Position numbers and translations under genes: made by a program | From: Bryobacteraceae bacterium | GTDB lineage: Bacteria; Acidobacteriota; Terriglobia; Bryobacterales; Bryobacteraceae | DNA length: 10,097 nucleotides | Direction: 5' to 3' | Assembly: GCA_019686145.1 (NCBI GenBank) | Contig: JADGHK010000048.1 | Coordinates: forward strand, 1 to 10,097 | Shown here: piece by piece, positions 7,499 through 10,097 of the stretch | Position numbering within the stretch: the stretch's first letter is position 1 | How the letters are laid out: every line of letters begins with the position of its first letter | Notes under the pieces: generated by a model | What the model was told of the DNA's origin: nothing | The model's input: only the letters and a program-made list of their open reading frames with translations | Databases searched by the model: none

Positions 7499-8155
7499 CT
7501 ACAGATCCGTGACGACGTCGTTCAGCGAATGCGAATGCAGCATCGCCTCCCGCACAGCCCGCGCGATCTCCTCGCTGTGATCGAGAAAGGACCGGCTGTC
7601 CATGGCTTGCACCTGAACCGTAACCTGAGGGATAACCGGAGCGGCCTGCCGGAGGCGGGGCAGGCTGTCCTGCCGGTAATCCACTCCGAACACAGCATCT
7701 CCCGTCGCCGCCGAGACACCTCCCTCAATCCGGATCGGCGGGGGAGGAACATAAGGAATCAGCGGAGGAGGTTCTTCTCGTCCTCCGCCGCCGAAAAGAC
7801 GCAGCAGCCCGGAGATAAGCGGCGATATTCCAAAGCCGCTGGTCAGCACGGATAGAAGCGGATTGCTCGATCTGCCGGAAGCCGAACCGGTCAGTCCCGA
7901 CACGACGCTGGACACCACGGACCCACCGGCGCTGCTCGCGGCGCCCGAAGGCACGCCCGTCGCAATTTGCGCGACAGCCGATCCAATGCCAGCCAGCAGA
8001 TTCTCCACACCGGTGCTGCCCGCTACATCGGTCGCCAGATTTCCGATCCGCCTGGCGACTGCCTCAATCGTGCTCTGTTCCGGCAGTACATTGCTCATGC
8101 CGGGCGCCGCCCGCAACAGGTCCAGTAGAAGTTTCTCAACATCATTCGTTTCCAT
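7499..8155 (-). CDS. Short tape-measure-like tail protein
   Basis: 218 residues from the ATG at 8155, chosen because AAGGA (8164-8168) sits 8 bases upstream; an in-frame TTG at 8173 is less likely. Residues 1-45 are charged and helical, 50-122 are rich in Gly/Ser/Val/Leu with no charged residues except R95 and R119, 123-142 form a Gly/Pro-rich linker (REEPPPLIPYVPPPP), and 177-218 (VTVQVQAMDSRSFLDHSEEI onward) resemble the C-terminus of tape measure proteins: a V-x-V-x-V-x-A-x-D-x-x-S-F strand then an amphipathic helix. Its place between the G/T chaperone and gpM-like genes is that of the tape measure. It is far shorter than in typical siphophages (lambda gpH about 850) but similar to the roughly 220-residue gene transfer agent protein as I recall. 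It could instead be a truncated or atypical one. Confidence 0.6.
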   Translation of the reverse strand: METNDVEKLLLDLLRAAPGMSNVLPEQSTIEAVARRIGNLATDVAGSTGVENLLAGIGSAVAQIATGVPSGAASSAGGSVVSSVVSGLTGSASGRSSNPLLSVLTSGFGISPLISGLLRLFGGGGREEPPPLIPYVPPPPIRIEGGVSAATGDAVFGVDYRQDSLPRLRQAAPVIPQVTVQVQAMDSRSFLDHSEEIARAVREAMLHSHSLNDVVTDL

Positions 8156-8507
8156 GGCTGTTATCCTTGGCAAGTTCCGCCTCTAAGAGCAGGAAGGCAT
8201 CCACCGTACGAGCGGGTAGATCATAAAGTCCCTTCGGCATCCCAATCAGTCGATGCGCCGAGTACTCCTCGAGCAGGGCGACGCTGCTGGGAGTAATGAA
8301 CGAAACAGGACAGACAGTGGTAGATACGCCTCGCCTTGCCCACACGACCTTGCGCGCGGCGGCCGCGCTTTCCTCGGCAAAGCCGCATCCACGGCGGGTT
8401 TCCAGGCCGTTCTTCCTGCATTCGTCGCACCTCCACCCGGCCGGATTCGAGCGAAAGAAGTGGAAGGCGACAATCAGTTTTTTCGGTCTTCTTCCGACAG
8501 GCCGCAC
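8142..8507 (-). CDS. T-like C-terminal extension of the tail chaperone, reached by -1 frameshift; Cys-rich
   Basis: This frame is open from 8507 to the stop at 8142 and overlaps the end of the G-like gene. Its only early initiator is a GTG at 8507, with no properly spaced ribosome binding site. From the slippery site at 8477 onward it would add 111 residues (LIVAFHFFRSNPAGW onward) to the 121-residue G product, giving a fusion of about 232. It contains WRCDECRKNGLETRRGCGF and later TTVCPVSF, a C-x2-C-x10-C-x24-C spacing that could bind a metal. In lambda the G-T fusion joins tape measure to tail tube subunits during assembly and is absent from the mature tail. The ORF ends inside the tape-measure-like gene (14-base overlap). 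Similarity to lambda T itself is not detectable by eye; position and frame are the argument. Confidence 0.65.
   Translation of the reverse strand: MRPVGRRPKKLIVAFHFFRSNPAGWRCDECRKNGLETRRGCGFAEESAAAARKVVWARRGVSTTVCPVSFITPSSVALLEEYSAHRLIGMPKGLYDLPARTVDAFLLLEAELAKDNSHGNE
8430..8466 (-). other. Candidate stem-loop 3' of the slippery site
   Basis: In the minus-strand RNA, CUUCCAC (8466-8460) can pair with GUGGAGG (8436-8430): six Watson-Crick pairs and one G-U, with a 23-base GC-containing loop. It begins 10 bases after the end of the A AAA AAC heptamer, slightly beyond the usual 5-9 for a frameshift stimulator. It may be chance. Confidence 0.3.
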
Positions 8508-8839
8508 TCCGCCTTGATCGCCGCCAGCGCCTCAAGGCATAAGTCCTCAGGCCCCTTCTCGATCAGCTCTTCAGGACCGGCCGGCTGGCCGTCGATAAAG
8601 AGCCCTTCGACGCCGGCCAATCCCCAGCGGAGATACAGCCGGTCGATCTCGCGCGCGAGCATCGCGGCCTCGATCTTCCCTGCCGGGTCTTGCCCGGCAT
8701 CCAGAAAACTGACTTTCCGGCTGAGCTCCCGTACCTGCCGCGTCAGCTCCAGGCGCCTTCCAAACGACATTCGCGCGATCTTGTAGACAACCTGCGGATT
8801 TTGGCGCGATGGTACTAAGACTGTGCTGTCGTAGTTCAT
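8474..8839 (-). CDS. Tail assembly chaperone, lambda gpG-like
   Basis: 121 residues from the ATG at 8839. It starts NYDSTVLVPSRQNPQVVYKI, a short beta segment, then is mainly helical and charged, as in G-like chaperones, with a C-terminal acidic region (GPEDLCLEALAAIKAECGLS). It sits between the tail tube and tape measure genes and its 3' end overlaps a second ORF in the -1 frame, the hallmark of this gene in long-tailed phages. It should keep the tape measure soluble and help recruit tube subunits in the cytoplasm. The ATG lies 4 bases after the tail tube stop; AAGGA is only one base away from it, so translation probably depends on coupling. An in-frame TTG at 8857 would extend it by six residues but is less likely. 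Confidence 0.7.
   Translation of the reverse strand: MNYDSTVLVPSRQNPQVVYKIARMSFGRRLELTRQVRELSRKVSFLDAGQDPAGKIEAAMLAREIDRLYLRWGLAGVEGLFIDGQPAGPEELIEKGPEDLCLEALAAIKAECGLSEEDRKN
8477..8483 (-). promoter_or_regulatory. -1 ribosomal frameshift slippery heptamer A AAA AAC
   Basis: In the minus strand the last codons of the G-like gene read CGA AAA AAC TGA. The heptamer A AAA AAC is in the correct zero frame for simultaneous slippage, since both tRNAs re-pair as AAA AAA. The -1 frame then continues CTG ATT GTC GCC into the open T-like frame. The stop codon follows the heptamer immediately, so slippage would avoid termination. Confidence 0.75.
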
Positions 8840-8843
8840 GTCC

Positions 8844-10013
8844 TTACCCGAACGCAACTGCGATTTCGTCGTTCACCGTCCCTTGAGCGCGAGAGCCCGA
8901 GAAGCGCCACTGAAGCCTTCTCTCGCTGTCGTCAAACACCGGCACCTCCGGAACCACGCTCTTCAAATACGCTCCGAATAGTTGGCCCGGTTGTTCACCT
9001 AGCTGAATCTGAATGCTGATCGGCGATCTTTGCCGGGCGGCCTGGTACAGCTCGCGCGTGACTTCCTCGCCCTCTTCATACAGCGAAAAGCTGATCTGAA
9101 CCGTTCTCCTCCCCGGGACGATGCACCGCGGGCCTTGCAGACCGAATTCACGAGACCTCAGCTCGACATCGTTGTCAATCAGAATCTCGCCATCCGTCAG
9201 CGTGAAGACTTGTTTCGGAGTACTCCCGATCCACACCTGCCCGAGGTTGCCTGGTATCACCGAGTAGTCAAAAAACGGGCCTGCCGGCTCCGCCGGATAC
9301 GCTGTCAGTCCTCCCTGACCGGATTCGAAGCTTGCGCTGTCGATCACGTCCGCAGCGGGACCGGAGAACTCGAACTGGTGGAAGTCCGCGTTAATGCGAA
9401 TCCGCATGCGGTCAATAGCCGCGCCGCGGATGATCCGCTGGACAGCCGAGGACGGTCCCCAGTAATCAAAAATGCTCACGCCGCTGAGGTCGTTAGCCGG
9501 CACGTATGTCATCGTCGGGAAGAGCGGCGAGCCCGCCGAGGGAGCGATCGTGAATGGGGCATTCAATTGAACCCTGGTCGCGTCAGGAATTGCTGCGACA
9601 AAGCGGATTTCCCCTCCGAACGCCACAGCCTGGTCCAGGGAAAGCCCGTGGGGAGAAGCAAACTCCAGCAACTGTGCGTTGCCGCCCGCTATCGTCGCGC
9701 CGTAGAAGCGAAGCCCGGGTGCCCCGAGCGCCCCCCGAACCAGTGCATCATGCGGCGGCACGCCATTTGTATCTCCCCAGGACGTCATGTACGTCGTCAG
9801 CTGAAAGGATGTCTCGCGCCGCAGACCGGCTGGCAGACCACCGAAGGTCCGCCCCCCCGTCTTGTCGCGTCGCTGTACTTGCTCCATCCGCTGCTCCACC
9901 GCTAACTTCACGGCCGGAAACTGCGCAGTGGCCGTAATCGCTGGCACGGTTCCGTAACTGCTCTCGATCGCCGCGTAGAACCGGTTGTCGTTAGATGAGA
10001 TATAGCAGGGCAT
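8844..10013 (-). CDS. Major tail protein (tail tube subunit)
   Basis: 389 residues. The start CYISSNDNRFYAAIESSYGT and the block KLAVEQRMEQVQRRDKTGGR (36-55) followed by GLRRETSFQL are typical of tail tube proteins of the gpV-like class: a short leader, then a beta strand carrying alternating polar residues. The C-terminal part contains RTVQISFSLYEEGEEVTREL and a last strand LQWRFSGSRAQGTVNDEIAV, the closing of the tube fold. Subunits should stack as hexamer rings into the tail tube through which DNA passes. The protein is longer than the usual 150-250; residues about 112-168 (ASPHGLSLDQAVAFGG through LFPTMTY) look like a small inserted beta domain. It has AGGAAG (10019-10024) 5 bases before the ATG, overlapping the stop of the gene before it. 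Next gene starts 4 bases after its stop. Confidence 0.7.
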   Translation of the reverse strand: MPCYISSNDNRFYAAIESSYGTVPAITATAQFPAVKLAVEQRMEQVQRRDKTGGRTFGGLPAGLRRETSFQLTTYMTSWGDTNGVPPHDALVRGALGAPGLRFYGATIAGGNAQLLEFASPHGLSLDQAVAFGGEIRFVAAIPDATRVQLNAPFTIAPSAGSPLFPTMTYVPANDLSGVSIFDYWGPSSAVQRIIRGAAIDRMRIRINADFHQFEFSGPAADVIDSASFESGQGGLTAYPAEPAGPFFDYSVIPGNLGQVWIGSTPKQVFTLTDGEILIDNDVELRSREFGLQGPRCIVPGRRTVQISFSLYEEGEEVTRELYQAARQRSPISIQIQLGEQPGQLFGAYLKSVVPEVPVFDDSERRLQWRFSGSRAQGTVNDEIAVAFG

Positions 10014-10022
10014 AAGTGCTTC

Positions 10023-10097
10023 CTATTTCAGACTTAGATTCACGTCGAAGCTGATCTTCGCCGCCTGAACGAAATTCCGTCCGCCGCTCTTTGCCGG
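10023..10097 (-). CDS. C-terminal end of an unidentified tail gene (runs off right edge)
   Basis: Only the last 24 residues are inside the window, ending GGRNFVQAAKISFDVNLSLK then TAG at 10023-10025. The ribosome binding site of the tail tube gene overlaps this stop codon, so both belong to one operon. In lambda-type order the gene just before the tail tube encodes the tail terminator (gpU) or a completion protein, so that is the best positional guess. The residues themselves give no family. Confidence 0.5.
   Translation of the reverse strand, partial: PAKSGGRNFVQAAKISFDVNLSLK

Larger units (their letters stand above)
2427..10097 (-). mobile_element. Phage-tail module (prophage remnant, gene-transfer-agent-like or tailocin-like), head side not in window
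   Basis: All genes in this stretch are on the minus strand, touch or overlap each other, and follow the conserved order of long non-contractile tails: tail tube, chaperone with frameshifted extension, tape measure, gpM-like, second gpM-like, gpL/gpJ hub. The gene sizes and order also resemble the Rhodobacter gene transfer agent tail cluster (g9-g15) as I recall it. There is no sheath, baseplate or tail fibre assembly gene, so a contractile tail is unlikely. No integrase, lysis or regulatory gene is visible downstream of the hub gene, where host-like genes begin within 15 bases. Left boundary near 2427 is inferred; no attachment-site repeat was seen. Confidence 0.75.

Noticed and set aside
7121..7855. 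244-codon open frame on the plus strand
   Set aside because: Crosses three minus-strand tail genes in antisense; composition is typical of a shadow frame.
7499..8155. Holin or membrane protein reading of the Gly/Ser/Val-rich product
   Set aside because: The hydrophobic stretch is broken by many Gly, Ser and Pro residues and does not give clean membrane helices, while its C-terminus and position fit a tape measure.
8156..8173. TTG at 8173 as start of the tape-measure-like protein
   Set aside because: The ATG at 8155 has AAGGA 8 bases upstream; the TTG has nothing suitable.
9030..9905. 291-codon open frame on the plus strand
   Set aside because: Antisense to the tail tube gene; product is Arg/Pro-rich with no recognisable motif.
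1..10097. CRISPR array, tRNA or rRNA genes, insertion sequences, attachment-site repeats
   Set aside because: Looked for on both strands by eye; no regular repeats, cloverleaf, transposase or long direct repeat was found.

Overview
The window looks like a high-GC bacterial chromosome carrying a compact long-tailed-phage tail module next to ordinary metabolic genes. The protein styles suggest Acidobacteriota, possibly the Bryobacterales/Solibacter side. That placement is an inference from recalled family resemblance, not from a search.

Left part (1-2411). The first 212 bases hold the 5' end of a minus-strand squalene-hopene cyclase gene that runs off the window edge. Its N-terminal 70 residues include a QW motif and the typical G-x-W-x-x-E-L ... 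TLES-x-YVLL block. A 173-base divergent intergenic region separates it from a plus-strand thiamine-diphosphate enzyme of the acetolactate synthase/benzoylformate decarboxylase superfamily (386-1939). That gene meets a minus-strand GNAT acetyltransferase (1944-2411) tail to tail, with only 4 bases between them.

Right part (2427-10097, all minus strand, so read right to left). This is a tightly packed tail operon in the lambda/gene-transfer-agent order: the end of an unidentified gene where a tail terminator normally sits (10023-10097), tail tube protein (10013-8844), tail assembly chaperone G (8839-8474) with an overlapping -1 frame T-like extension (to 8142), a short tape-measure-like protein (8155-7499), a gpM-like distal tail protein (7495-7142), a second gpM-like protein carrying an inserted carbohydrate-binding-like domain (7145-6345), and a 1304-residue tail hub/tip protein (6341-2427). 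Gene junctions are 3-4 bases apart or overlap, so translation is probably coupled.

Most notable points: (1) a textbook A AAA AAC slippery heptamer sits directly before the stop codon of the chaperone gene and leads in the -1 frame into the T-like ORF, with a possible stem-loop 10 bases downstream. (2) The tail hub protein seems to fuse a gpL-like four-cysteine (iron-sulfur) domain to a gpJ-like hub. (3) The tape measure is only about 218 residues and no separate NlpC/P60 peptidase gene is present, so the set resembles a short-tailed gene-transfer-agent-like or domesticated particle more than a standard siphophage. No capsid, lysis, integrase or replication genes are visible here; head genes would lie beyond the right edge.
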